Source: Dryocola sp032000125 (GTDB lineage Bacteria > Pseudomonadota > Gammaproteobacteria > Enterobacterales > Enterobacteriaceae). From it: 64,000 nt of DNA. A program made the position numbers and the translations under genes. Below, in pieces: positions 1 through 7,867 of this stretch. The notes under the pieces were generated by a model. That model worked only from the letters and a program-made list of their open reading frames with translations, did not search any database and had not been told where the DNA came from. The stretch is taken from assembly GCA_032000125.1 (NCBI GenBank), contig DAMALH010000006.1:1-64000 (forward strand), written 5' to 3'. Each line of letters begins with the position of its first letter. Positions within the stretch are counted from its first letter, which is position 1.

Positions 1-45
1 GGCAACGGCGTTCGCTTTCATAAAACTACGACGACTGAGTTTCAT
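1..45 (-). CDS. napA: NapA, periplasmic nitrate reductase catalytic subunit (first 15 codons only)
   Basis: Only the N-terminus lies in the window; the gene runs off the left edge. The visible residues are MKLSRRSFMKANAVA, a twin-arginine signal peptide (SRRSFMK). This is typical of NapA, the molybdenum-cofactor nitrate reductase exported folded to the periplasm by Tat. The ATG at 45-43 overlaps the napD stop codon (ATGA), so the two genes are translationally coupled. Order napF-napD-napA matches known enterobacterial nap operons. The identification rests on the Tat motif plus the two upstream genes. Confidence 0.9.
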   Translation of the reverse strand, partial: MKLSRRSFMKANAVA

Positions 46-305
46 GGTGTTTCCTCACCTTCCTCATCCTGCTGGTGATAAACCAGCGATACCGCCAGCA
101 CGTTTGCAATGTTGCGTGCCGACTCAATTTGCCTGAGCAGCACATCGCTACGCGCTGCCTCTATTACCACCACCAGCTTGCCGTGTTCAGCATCGCTTGC
201 GGCGACCTCGCTACCGGAAAGCTCGCTCAGGGCGGCGCTGACGGCAGGGATATTCTGGGGATGCGCCTGGACAACCAGGCCACAGACGTGCCAGCTAGTT
301 TGCAT
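42..305 (-). CDS. napD: NapD, cytoplasmic chaperone for NapA
   Basis: This 87-residue protein matches the NapD family in length and sequence (start MQTSWHVCGLVVQ, a small ferredoxin-fold protein). Family members bind the twin-arginine signal peptide of NapA and hold back export until the molybdenum cofactor is inserted. The start overlaps the 3' end of napF by 11 bases, and the stop overlaps the napA start codon, so the three genes form one tightly packed unit. The last residues are acidic (DEEGEE), which is ordinary for the family. No anomaly is seen. Confidence 0.94.
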   Translation of the reverse strand: MQTSWHVCGLVVQAHPQNIPAVSAALSELSGSEVAASDAEHGKLVVVIEAARSDVLLRQIESARNIANVLAVSLVYHQQDEEGEETP

Positions 306-786
306 CGGCGTGCCTCATCGTCAGAGCGGATACCGGACAGCCGGAGATACAGCCGCCGCACGCGCTGCATGCGGCGCGGTCAAGCAGGGGCTGCGAGATC
401 CCCTGTGCCGAAGGGAGAAAAGTAATGGCCTGCCCTTCGCAGGCGTCCTGGCAGCTACGGCATTCCACCCCGCGCCAGGCAAGGCAGGCGTCGCTGATAA
501 AAAGAGTGTGATCCCATGGCGAAGCGTCACGCCGCTGGAAAAGCCGTTGCGGACAAGCGTCTGCGCAGGCAGAGCAGAAGGTGCACTCGCCTTTGCTGAA
601 GTCGATTTCAGGGTATCCGCCTCGCCCGCGCCGCAAAATGCGGGTTTCGCAAACCGGCAGGCAGGCATCGCAGCGAATACATTCGACCAGGAAATGTTTT
701 TCGTCCCCGCTCCAGGGAGGACGAAAAGCCGTCGCGTTACCGCGCCAGCTACCGGTCAATAATCCACGTCGGGACAGTTCAGCCAT
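295..786 (-). CDS. napF: NapF, iron-sulfur accessory protein of periplasmic nitrate reductase
   Basis: A ferredoxin-type protein of 163 residues with several Cys-rich clusters: CIRCDACLPVC near the N-terminus, CTFCSACADAC in the middle, CRSCQDAC, and CSACGGCISGC near the C-terminus. Together they can hold several [4Fe-4S] centres. NapF is cytoplasmic and is thought to help mature NapA before export. Two in-frame ATGs exist, at 795 and 786. The second (MAELSRRG) is preferred: an AAGG motif lies about nine bases before it but directly abuts the first, and the resulting length fits E. coli NapF (164). It is the first gene of the leftward nap operon and has a NarP-type site upstream. Confidence 0.93.
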   Translation of the reverse strand: MAELSRRGLLTGSWRGNATAFRPPWSGDEKHFLVECIRCDACLPVCETRILRRGRGGYPEIDFSKGECTFCSACADACPQRLFQRRDASPWDHTLFISDACLAWRGVECRSCQDACEGQAITFLPSAQGISQPLLDRAACSACGGCISGCPVSALTMRHADAN

Positions 787-914
787 TTGGCCCATCCTTG
801 CATCACCAACGCCGCCCGCGGGTGGGAGGCGGCAAACACGTCATTGTTATTCCCATAGTTTTCTACGGGTTTTTATCAGGTGTTACGTTATGTGACAAAG
901 GGGTGGTAGAGGCA

Positions 915-930
915 TCCCCCTAAAGGGGTA
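915..930 (-). promoter_or_regulatory. NarL/NarP 7-2-7 binding site upstream of napF
   Basis: Read on the minus strand the site is TACCCCT-TT-AGGGGGA. This is an inverted pair of heptamers separated by two bases that fits the NarL/NarP consensus (TACCYMT and its complement), with one mismatch in the second half. NarP requires exactly this 7-2-7 arrangement. If the site sits at -44.5 as in E. coli nap, transcription would start near 878, and the CATAAC element at 887-892 is correctly placed as a -10. The adjacent narQP genes supply the matching sensor and regulator. Confidence 0.8.
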
Positions 931-935
931 AATGC

Positions 936-949
936 CGTTGCGGGATCAA
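936..949 (-). promoter_or_regulatory. degenerate FNR-like half site upstream of the NarP site
   Basis: On the minus strand this reads TTGATCCCGCAACG: a perfect FNR half (TTGAT), but a second half that does not match ATCAA. Its centre is 20 bases upstream of the NarP site centre. This is the same spacing as the FNR (-64.5) and NarP (-44.5) sites of E. coli nap. Position supports it; the poor second half argues against strong FNR binding. Confidence 0.35.
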
Positions 950-1192
950 AAATGATTAGGGTTTGGGAAAATTAGCCACCTGCTGCGGCAAAAGATAAGG
1001 ATTCCCCCTTTTCCAAGCGGCCCGGGCTTTAGTGGGTGGGAATGTAACCCCAATGAGAAAATTCTGATCGCTACGCGTTAATCATGCCGTTCAGTTTTGC
1101 AACTCAGGCCAAAATAACCACAACAAACGTTTGAGCAAGCGCGCCTTTCTGGTACGTTTCGCCCACCGTGGATTTTAACAGGATATCCGTCT

Positions 1193-2917
1193 GTGATGGC
1201 GCAACGCTCGGTCCGGGCAAGCCTTGCCCGCGCATTCCTTTTTATCGTTCTGCTGTCGCTGCTCTCAACGGGCATAGCGATCCTGACGCTTGCCAGCAGC
1301 TTACGGGATGCAGAGGCGGTCAACGTGGCGGGTTCGCTGCGCATGCAAAGCTACCGTCTTGGCTACGATTTACAAAGCGATCGCGCGCATCTGGCCGCCC
1401 ATCTTGCGCAATACAATCAGTCGTTGCGCTCGGCGGCCCTGCTCAATCCAGCCCGTTTTTGGGTGCCGGAAGAAGTGCGTGAGCGCTACAACGCCATTAA
1501 CGATGCCTGGCGTGATATGGAGCATTACGTTCGCCTGGGCGATACAAACTGGTATCACGCCAATATCGCAAACTATGTGGCGCAAATAGATCTGTTTGTG
1601 CTGGCGCTCCAGCACTATGCCGAGCGAAAAATGATGCAGGTCGTTGCCACATCGATCGTCGGATTTATCGCTATTTTTACGCTGGTCTTTTTTACGCTTC
1701 GCCGCTTCCGCCACCAGGTTGTCGCCCCGCTTAAAAAGCTGATGCTGGCCAGTGAATCCATCGAGCGTGGCAGGTTCGATCATCCTTCTCTTGATACCAG
1801 CCTGCCCAATGAAATTGGCCTGCTTGCACACACCTTCACGCGCATGGCGGACGAACTGCAACGACTTTACCGTTCCCTTGAAGACAAAGTGCAGGAAAAA
1901 ACCCTGGGCCTGCAGGAAGCGAATCGTACGCTTGAGGTGCTTTATTCCTGCTCGCAGGCGCTGAACGTCAGCACTATCGACAGGCATTGTTTTACGCAGA
2001 TCCTTCAGCTTGTCCGCCAGCAGGAAAAGGTGGATTACCTCGAAATGCAGGTGGGGGAAAACTGGCTGTTATGCGAAGGCACGCCGCAGGAGTCGGTGCC
2101 CTGGCAGTCGGTAGCCATCACCCAGCAGGAGGATGAATTGGGCCAGCTCCGCTGGCAGGCTCCTGCCGGTGCGCCCCCGATGCCGCTTATGCAAAGCGTG
2201 GCATCCATGCTTGGGCGCGGCCTTTATTTCAACCAGGCGCAAAAACATTATCAGCAGCTATTGCTGATGCAGGAACGCGCGACCATCGCGCGCGAGCTTC
2301 ACGATTCGCTGGCGCAGGTGCTTTCCTATTTGCGCATACAGCTCACGCTGCTTAAGCGTGCGGTGCCTGAAGAAAATGCGCGCGCGCAAAGAATAATAGG
2401 CGATTTTTCTCAGGCGCTAAACGATGCCTATCGGCAATTACGGGAGCTGCTGGCAACCTTCCGTCTGACGTTACAGCAGGCCGATCTGCCCGCGGCCCTG
2501 CAGGAAACGATTGCTCCGCTTCGCCAACAAACGGACGCGGTGATTCACCTCGACTGTAGAATGCCCACGCAGGCGCTGGATGCGCAGCAGCAGGTGCATC
2601 TGCTGCAAATTATTCGTGAGGCGGTGCTGAACGCCATCAAACACGCAGATGCGCAAGAGATATCAATAACCTGCACAACCTCTTCTACCGGCGAACACAC
2701 TGCGGCTATTCTGGATAACGGCAAGGGAATTGCGAGCCTGAACGAGCCGGAAGGACATTATGGCCTGAATATCATGCACGAGCGCGCCGCCCGGCTGGGC
2801 GGCCAGTTAACCATTTCCCGCCCCGCGCAGGGTGGAACGCTGATTACGATAACCTTTCGATCGTCGGCGTCAGATAATAACGATAACAATGAAAATAGCA
2901 GGAGCAGCTATGAGTGA
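1193..2917 (+). CDS. narQ: NarQ, nitrate/nitrite-responsive sensor histidine kinase
   Basis: A 574-residue inner-membrane sensor kinase. It has an N-terminal membrane segment (about 14-37) and then the periplasmic P-box helix (DAEAVNVAGSLRMQSYRLG, about 39-57, with the nitrate-binding Arg at 50). A second membrane segment (about 147-167), a HAMP region, a signalling helix and a cysteine-bearing linker follow. The C-terminus holds a HisKA_3 domain with the phospho-accepting His370 (ARELHDSLAQV) and an ATPase domain (DNGKGI). The GTG at 1193 is preferred over the ATG right after it because it gives the same N-terminal length as E. coli NarQ, with AGGA nine bases upstream. It overlaps narP by eight bases. 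Confidence 0.95.
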   Translation: MMAQRSVRASLARAFLFIVLLSLLSTGIAILTLASSLRDAEAVNVAGSLRMQSYRLGYDLQSDRAHLAAHLAQYNQSLRSAALLNPARFWVPEEVRERYNAINDAWRDMEHYVRLGDTNWYHANIANYVAQIDLFVLALQHYAERKMMQVVATSIVGFIAIFTLVFFTLRRFRHQVVAPLKKLMLASESIERGRFDHPSLDTSLPNEIGLLAHTFTRMADELQRLYRSLEDKVQEKTLGLQEANRTLEVLYSCSQALNVSTIDRHCFTQILQLVRQQEKVDYLEMQVGENWLLCEGTPQESVPWQSVAITQQEDELGQLRWQAPAGAPPMPLMQSVASMLGRGLYFNQAQKHYQQLLLMQERATIARELHDSLAQVLSYLRIQLTLLKRAVPEENARAQRIIGDFSQALNDAYRQLRELLATFRLTLQQADLPAALQETIAPLRQQTDAVIHLDCRMPTQALDAQQQVHLLQIIREAVLNAIKHADAQEISITCTTSSTGEHTAAILDNGKGIASLNEPEGHYGLNIMHERAARLGGQLTISRPAQGGTLITITFRSSASDNNDNNENSRSSYE

Positions 2918-3554
2918 GCGAAGCATCTTTGAAGTCTTGATCGTTGACGATCATCCGTTAATGCGGCGGGGCATTCGCCAGCTACTGGAGATGGACGAAG
3001 GTTTTTTAGTGGTGGGCGAAGCCAGCAGCGGCGCCGAAGCCATCGGTCTGGCAAATCGCCTGGACCCCGACCTCATCCTGCTGGATTTGAATATGAAAGG
3101 GCTGAGCGGGCTGGATACGCTCAACGCTCTGCGGCGCGAAGGCGTCAGCGCCCGAATTATCATCCTGACAGTTTCAGACTCACGCAGCGATGTTTTCACC
3201 CTGATTGATGCCGGCGCCGACGGTTACTTACTCAAAGATAGCGAGCCGGAAATGTTACTGGATGATATTCGCCGCGGCGCGCGGGGCGGTGAAGCTTTCA
3301 GCACGCAGGTCGCCGAGTATTTAAGCAGCCGGGGAACGCATAATCGCAGCGGCGATCCGTTCGCCGCGCTGACCGAACGCGAACTGGACGTTTTGCAGGA
3401 AGTAGCAAGAGGCCTGTCTAATAAGCAAATCGCAGCCGGCCTGCATATTTCTGAAGAAACGGTGAAGGTTCACGTTCGTAATTTATTACGTAAACTTCAG
3501 GTTCGTTCACGCGTGGCGGCGACGGTGCTCTTTCTTGAAAGCCGGGGCTTTTAA
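2910..3554 (+). CDS. narP: NarP, nitrate/nitrite response regulator
   Basis: A 214-residue NarL/FixJ-type regulator. The receiver domain spans about 8-125, with phosphorylation site Asp59 (ILLDLNMKG) and conserved Lys near 109 (LLKD). The LuxR-type DNA-binding domain occupies about 145-210 (LTERELDVLQEVARGLSNKQIA). Length and residues fit NarP better than NarL (for example the VTVSD/VRSRVAATV stretches). The start MSERSIF is chosen over an upstream in-frame ATG inside narQ because it removes a poor N-terminal extension. The start lies within the last eight bases of narQ, so the pair is cotranscribed. In E. coli narP lies far from narQ, at the end of nap-ccm. Confidence 0.94.
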   Translation: MSERSIFEVLIVDDHPLMRRGIRQLLEMDEGFLVVGEASSGAEAIGLANRLDPDLILLDLNMKGLSGLDTLNALRREGVSARIIILTVSDSRSDVFTLIDAGADGYLLKDSEPEMLLDDIRRGARGGEAFSTQVAEYLSSRGTHNRSGDPFAALTERELDVLQEVARGLSNKQIAAGLHISEETVKVHVRNLLRKLQVRSRVAATVLFLESRGF

Positions 3555-3590
3555 CCTCTTGAATTTGGCAGCCTGTAACAATAGCAGGCT

Positions 3591-3610
3591 AAGATAATTT
3601 ACATTATCTT
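3591..3610. repeat. AT-rich inverted repeat after narP
   Basis: AAGATAAT-TTAC-ATTATCTT is a perfect 8-bp stem with a four-base loop, 37 bases after the narP stop. No T tract follows on the plus strand, so it is not a standard terminator. It lies just upstream of the BaeR-type box of acrD. Confidence 0.5.
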
Positions 3611-3613
3611 CTC

Positions 3614-3631
3614 AATTTCTCCACGATTGGA
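3614..3631 (+). promoter_or_regulatory. BaeR-type box upstream of acrD
   Basis: AATTTCTCCACGATTGGA matches 14 of 18 positions of the published BaeR consensus TTTTTCTCCATDATTGGC. The mismatches are at the first two positions, one central position and the last. In E. coli acrD is a known BaeSR target. A possible -10 (TACAGT) lies at 3646-3651, which would place the box over the -35 region, where a class II activator would bind. Confidence 0.7.
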
Positions 3632-3702
3632 CCTGAGGTTAAGGCTACAGTGACCGCAGCCCCCATAACAACTACCTGAAGCGCTTACGAGGTTCCATCC
3701 AG

Positions 3703-6700
3703 ATGGCGAATTTTTTTATCAGCCGCCCCATTTTCGCCTGGGTGCTGGCCATTATTTTGTGCCTCACCGGCGTGCTTGCTATTTTTTCGCTTCCTGTTGA
3801 GCAATATCCCGACCTCGCACCGCCAAACGTGCGCATCAGCACAAACTATCCGGGGGCATCAGCCCAAACGCTGGAAAATACCGTTACCCAGGTCATTGAG
3901 CAGAATATGACCGGCATCGACAACCTGATGTATATGTCGTCGCAAAGCAGCAGTACCGGTCAGGCCACGATCATGCTGAACTTTAAAGCCGGTACCGATC
4001 CTAATGAGGCGGTGCAGCAGGTACAAAACCAGCTGCAGTCCGCGCTGCGTAAACTACCGCAGGCCGTACAGACTCAGGGCGTGACGGTCAGGAAAACCGG
4101 AGACACCAATATCCTGATGGTAGCCTTTGTGTCCACCGACGGCAGCATGGATAAACAGGATATCGCCGACTACGTGGCGAGTAATATTCAGGATCCTCTC
4201 AGCCGTATTAACGGCGTCGGCGACGTGGACGCTTATGGCTCCCAGTACTCCATGCGTATCTGGCTTAACCCAACCAAACTCACCGGCCTGCAGCTAACCA
4301 CCCAGGACGTGGTCGATGCGATTAACACCCAGAACGCGCAGGTAGCCGTCGGGCAACTGGGGGGCACGCCGTCCGTTGACCTTCAGGCGTTAAACGCGAC
4401 CATTAATTCCCAGTCTTTGCTGCAAACGCCGCAGCAATTTAAGGACATTACGCTGCGGGTAAATCAGGACGGTTCGCTGGTGACGCTGGGCGATGTAGCA
4501 GAGGTAGAACTGGGCGCAGAAAAATATGATTTCCTGAGCCGCTACAACGGCCAGGCGGCTTCCGGCCTGGGCATTAAACTCGCTTCGGGCGCGAATGAGA
4601 TGGAAACGGATAAACTCGCCCGCGCCAAAATTGAAGAGCTGTCTGCGTTCTTCCCGCACGGGCTGGAAGCGAAAATTGCTTATGAAACGACGCCGTTCGT
4701 GAAAGCCTCGATTAAAGACGTGGTAAAAACGCTGCTGGAAGCCATTCTACTGGTGTTCCTCGTTATGTACCTGTTTTTGCAAAATTTCCGCGCAACGCTT
4801 ATTCCCACTATCGCCGTGCCGGTGGTGCTGCTGGGCACCTTTTCAGTGCTCTACGCCTTCGGCTATAGCGTTAATACGCTCACCATGTTCGCCATGGTGC
4901 TGGCCATCGGGCTGCTGGTGGATGACGCCATCGTGGTGGTGGAGAACGTCGAGCGCATCATGAGCGAAGAGGGCCTGTCGCCCAGGGAGGCAACCCGCAA
5001 GTCGATGGGCCAGATACAGGGCGCGCTGGTGGGGATTGCGATGGTGCTTTCCGCCGTGTTCGTGCCGATGGCTTTCTTCGGCGGCACCACCGGTGCCATT
5101 TATCGTCAGTTCTCCATTACCATAGTTTCGGCCATGGTGCTGTCGGTGCTGGTGGCGATGATCCTTACCCCTGCGCTTTGCGCCACGCTGCTTAAGCCCT
5201 TACACAAAGGCGAACATCACGGCCAGAAAGGCTTTTTCGGCTGGTTTAACCGCATGTTCAACCGTAACGCCGCGCGATACGAAAGCAGCGTGGGCAAGAT
5301 CCTGGCACGCAGCGCACGCTGGATACTGCTTTACGTGCTGCTGCTGGGCGGCATGGTATTCCTGTTCCTTAGGTTGCCAACTTCCTTCCTGCCGTTAGAA
5401 GACCGTGGGGTCTTCACCACTTCCGTTCAGCTCCCAAGCGGCTCAACGCAGCAGCAGACGCTGAAGGTCGTGGCGGATATCGAACAGTATTATCTGACCA
5501 AAGAAAAAGACAACGTGCTGTCGGTCTTCTCCACCGTGGGCTCAGGGCCTGGCGGGAACGGGCAGAACGTGGCGCGAATGTTTGTCCGCCTGAAGGACTG
5601 GGAAGCGCGCGATCCGGACACGGGCAGCGCTTTCGCCATTATCGAGCGGGCCACCAGGGCCTTCCATAACATTAAAGAAGCGCGCGTGATCGCCAGCAGC
5701 CCACCGGCCATTAGCGGCCTTGGCAACGCAGCCGGATTTGATATGGAGCTACAGGATCACGGTGGTGCAGGCCACGATGCGCTTATGAACGCGCGTGACC
5801 GGTTGCTCAACCTCGCCGACGGTGAACCGCAACTGACCCGCGTTCGCCATAATGGCCTGGACGACAGCCCGCAGATGCAGATAGATATCGATCAGCGTAA
5901 AGCGCAGGCGCTGGGCGTGTCTATCGACGATATCAACGACACCCTGCAAACGGCCTGGGGTTCCAGCTATGTGAACGACTTTATGGATCGTGGCCGGGTG
6001 AAAAAAGTCTATGTGCAGGCCGCCGCTAAATATCGCATGCTGCCGGAAGATGTAAATCAGTGGTACGTGCGTAACAAAGACGGCGGCATGGTGCCGTTCT
6101 CCGCCTTCTCTTCCTCACAGTGGACAACGGGCTCGCCCCGCCTGGAACGTTACAACGGCTATTCTGCCGTAGAGATCGTGGGTGAGGCCGCGGCTGGCGT
6201 AAGTACCGGCACGGCGATGGAGATTATGGAAGACCTGGTGCATAAGCTGCCGGCTGGGTTCGGGCTGGAATGGACCGGCATGTCTTATCAGGAACGGCTT
6301 TCGGGCGCGCAGGCGCCGGCGCTCTATGCGGTATCGCTGCTGGTGGTCTTCTTATGCCTTGCCGCACTCTATGAAAGCTGGTCGGTGCCGTTCTCCGTTA
6401 TGCTGGTGGTACCGCTTGGCGTTATCGGCGCTCTGCTGGCCACCTGGATGCGGGGGCTTGAGAATGACGTGTACTTCCAGGTAGGTTTGCTTACCGTTAT
6501 TGGCCTGTCGGCGAAGAACGCGATATTGATTGTTGAATTTGCCAACGACCTGAACGCTCAGGGACGAGAGCTGGTTGCCGCCACCCTCGACGCCTGCCGC
6601 CAGCGTTTACGCCCGATTCTGATGACGTCACTGGCCTTTATCTTTGGCGTGCTGCCTATGGCAACCAGCAGCGGCGCAGGCTCCGGCAGCCAGCATGCGG

Positions 6701-6825
6701 TGGGCACGGGGGTAATGGGTGGCATGATCTCAGCGACGGTGCTGGCCATATTCTTTGTGCCGCTGTTCTTTGTGCTGGTGCGTCGCCGCTTCCCGCTGAA
6801 AGAGCCGCACGAAGAGCTATCGTAA
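3703..6825 (+). CDS. acrD: AcrD, RND multidrug/aminoglycoside efflux pump
   Basis: A 1040-residue RND transporter (E. coli AcrD 1037), the inner-membrane proton-driven pump that works with AcrA and TolC. AcrD exports aminoglycosides, bile acids and other amphiphilic drugs. Visible hallmarks are the first membrane helix (PIFAWVLAIILCLTG), the large periplasmic porter loops, and the paired proton-relay aspartates D407-D408 in helix 4 (GLLVDDAIVVVEN). The conserved Lys in helix 10 (LSAKNAILIVEFAN) is also present. Sequence over the whole length tracks AcrD rather than AcrB (for example the C-terminal RRRFPLKEP). It stands alone after narQP with its own promoter region and a strong terminator. 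No truncation is seen. Confidence 0.96.
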   Translation: MANFFISRPIFAWVLAIILCLTGVLAIFSLPVEQYPDLAPPNVRISTNYPGASAQTLENTVTQVIEQNMTGIDNLMYMSSQSSSTGQATIMLNFKAGTDPNEAVQQVQNQLQSALRKLPQAVQTQGVTVRKTGDTNILMVAFVSTDGSMDKQDIADYVASNIQDPLSRINGVGDVDAYGSQYSMRIWLNPTKLTGLQLTTQDVVDAINTQNAQVAVGQLGGTPSVDLQALNATINSQSLLQTPQQFKDITLRVNQDGSLVTLGDVAEVELGAEKYDFLSRYNGQAASGLGIKLASGANEMETDKLARAKIEELSAFFPHGLEAKIAYETTPFVKASIKDVVKTLLEAILLVFLVMYLFLQNFRATLIPTIAVPVVLLGTFSVLYAFGYSVNTLTMFAMVLAIGLLVDDAIVVVENVERIMSEEGLSPREATRKSMGQIQGALVGIAMVLSAVFVPMAFFGGTTGAIYRQFSITIVSAMVLSVLVAMILTPALCATLLKPLHKGEHHGQKGFFGWFNRMFNRNAARYESSVGKILARSARWILLYVLLLGGMVFLFLRLPTSFLPLEDRGVFTTSVQLPSGSTQQQTLKVVADIEQYYLTKEKDNVLSVFSTVGSGPGGNGQNVARMFVRLKDWEARDPDTGSAFAIIERATRAFHNIKEARVIASSPPAISGLGNAAGFDMELQDHGGAGHDALMNARDRLLNLADGEPQLTRVRHNGLDDSPQMQIDIDQRKAQALGVSIDDINDTLQTAWGSSYVNDFMDRGRVKKVYVQAAAKYRMLPEDVNQWYVRNKDGGMVPFSAFSSSQWTTGSPRLERYNGYSAVEIVGEAAAGVSTGTAMEIMEDLVHKLPAGFGLEWTGMSYQERLSGAQAPALYAVSLLVVFLCLAALYESWSVPFSVMLVVPLGVIGALLATWMRGLENDVYFQVGLLTVIGLSAKNAILIVEFANDLNAQGRELVAATLDACRQRLRPILMTSLAFIFGVLPMATSSGAGSGSQHAVGTGVMGGMISATVLAIFFVPLFFVLVRRRFPLKEPHEELS

Positions 6826-6836
6826 AAAAAGCCGAC

Positions 6837-6866
6837 AAAAAAGGCGGCCTTCTCGGTCGCCTTTTT
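6837..6866 (+). terminator. rho-independent terminator of acrD
   Basis: An A-rich run, a stem pairing AAAGGCG with CGCCTTT and a closing T tract lie 12 bases after the acrD stop. The A-rich left flank lets it also end transcripts coming from the right. Confidence 0.8.
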
Positions 6867-6924
6867 CAGTCGTGCTCACAGCAATGCAAATAAGCACATC
6901 GCGCGCTTAGCTTTTCTGGTCAGA

Positions 6925-6984
6925 TCATTTACGAAGCATATCTTCAATGAAATCTTTCCAGTTCCCCAGTTCATGCTCAATCAT
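6925..6984 (-). CDS. ypfM: YpfM, 19-residue small protein
   Basis: A leftward ATG at 6984 opens a 20-codon frame encoding MIEHELGNWKDFIEDMLRK, followed by TGA. This is nearly identical to the verified E. coli small protein YpfM (MIERELGNWKDFIEVMLRK, two substitutions), and it lies at the same place between acrD and yffB. A GAGAGG ribosome-binding site lies about six bases upstream and a good sigma-70 promoter lies at 7010-7038. Its function is not known; the alternating hydrophobic and charged residues suggest an amphipathic helix. Confidence 0.92.
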   Translation of the reverse strand: MIEHELGNWKDFIEDMLRK

Positions 6985-7508
6985 AACAGCCTCTCTTATA
7001 ATTGCTTTAATTATACGCAATCCAACCCGCGGAGTGAAGCTGTACTAACCTGCTCCTGTCCCGGTCATTACCTTATATATTGCTATTGCGTAGTGTTTAA
7101 TTTTAACCCGTTCGCTGTTTATTAATGTGACGGAGCACCTGAAACAAAATGTTTCTTACCGTTTCGGAAATTTCACGGATAAGCAGCACTGGCGCGACGG
7201 AAGCGAGGCTTGCGGGGTGTCTTGAGGAGAACCGATAGAATAACGGCACCAAAACCATTATTCATAGTTACTTATAGATTCAGTTTCAGATAAGGTGAAA
7301 TATTGAGGTGGTGGTGAAGCGGAATTTAACCGGGAAATGGATTTGCACATCTGTTGAATTTTTATTCGCAATACAAAACAATGATTATATTGTGTGACGG
7401 TAAGCGTAGCATTTAGATTATATTTTGCCTTCGTACTTTATTACCATTCAGCATCATTCTAATTATCTGATTAAAAAATCAGAGTCTCGACAAAAGGATT
7501 GAAAGCAC
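6985..7508. other. AT-rich intergenic region between ypfM and yffB
   Basis: Apart from the ypfM promoter, these 520 bases hold no open frame with family resemblance. They are clearly more AT-rich than the flanking genes. A short inverted repeat (GAAAC-AAAAT-GTTTC) lies near 7141-7155. The yffB promoter must be in the right part, but several AT-rich candidates compete and none was chosen. Confidence 0.5.
7010..7038 (-). promoter_or_regulatory. sigma-70 promoter for ypfM
   Basis: On the minus strand, TTCACT (7038-7033) and a perfect TATAAT (7015-7010) are separated by exactly 17 bases. The start of transcription would be near 7003, leaving a leader of about 20 bases before the ypfM ATG. Confidence 0.7.
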
Positions 7509-7865
7509 GTGATTACCCTTTACGGCATTAAAAACTGCGACACCATCAAGAAAGCGCGCCGCTGGTTGGAAGCTCACGGCGTCGAGTATCAGTTTCACGA
7601 CTACCGCGCCGACGGCCTGGACGCCGATTTGCTCAACGGCTTTATCGCCGAGCTGGGGTGGGAAGCGCTGCTGAACACGCGCGGCACCACCTGGCGTAAG
7701 CTGGATGAGGCACGTCGCGAATCGATTAAAGACGCGCAGTCTGCGGCCGCCCTAATGACCGAAATGCCCGCAATTATTAAACGCCCATTGCTCTGCGCGC
7801 CCGGTCAGCCTATGCTGCTGGGTTTCAATGAATCGAACTATCAGCAGTTTATCAACGAGGTATAG
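7509..7865 (+). CDS. yffB: YffB, ArsC/Spx-family protein
   Basis: A 118-residue thioredoxin-fold protein of the ArsC/Spx superfamily, the same length as E. coli YffB. It has the single redox cysteine in GIKNCDTIKKA (Cys10) rather than a CX2C pair. The distal IIKRPLL segment carries the family's conserved Arg-Pro. The E. coli homologue binds glutathione in published structural work, but its substrate is unclear; arsenate reduction is not established. Translation starts at GTG 7509, with AAAGGA upstream. Only two bases separate it from dapE, so the two are expected to be cotranscribed, as in E. coli. Confidence 0.9.
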   Translation: MITLYGIKNCDTIKKARRWLEAHGVEYQFHDYRADGLDADLLNGFIAELGWEALLNTRGTTWRKLDEARRESIKDAQSAAALMTEMPAIIKRPLLCAPGQPMLLGFNESNYQQFINEV

Positions 7866-7867
7866 TT

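Larger units (their letters stand above)
787..1192. other. napF-narQ divergent intergenic region
   Basis: About 400 bases without a credible gene separate the divergent napF and narQ starts. The napF-proximal half holds the NarP-type 7-2-7 site and a plausible napF -10 element (CATAAC on the minus strand at 887-892). The narQ-proximal half holds no strong sigma-70 promoter that I could pick out by eye. An open frame on the minus strand through 1078-1344 runs into narQ and has no family resemblance, so it was not called. Confidence 0.6.

Noticed and set aside
939..960. ATCA-AAAA-TGAT palindrome near the nap promoter as an FNR box
   Set aside because: The half sites are in the wrong order: FNR needs TTGAT-N4-ATCAA, while this is the inverse arrangement. 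Only the partial site at 936-949 has the right order and spacing.
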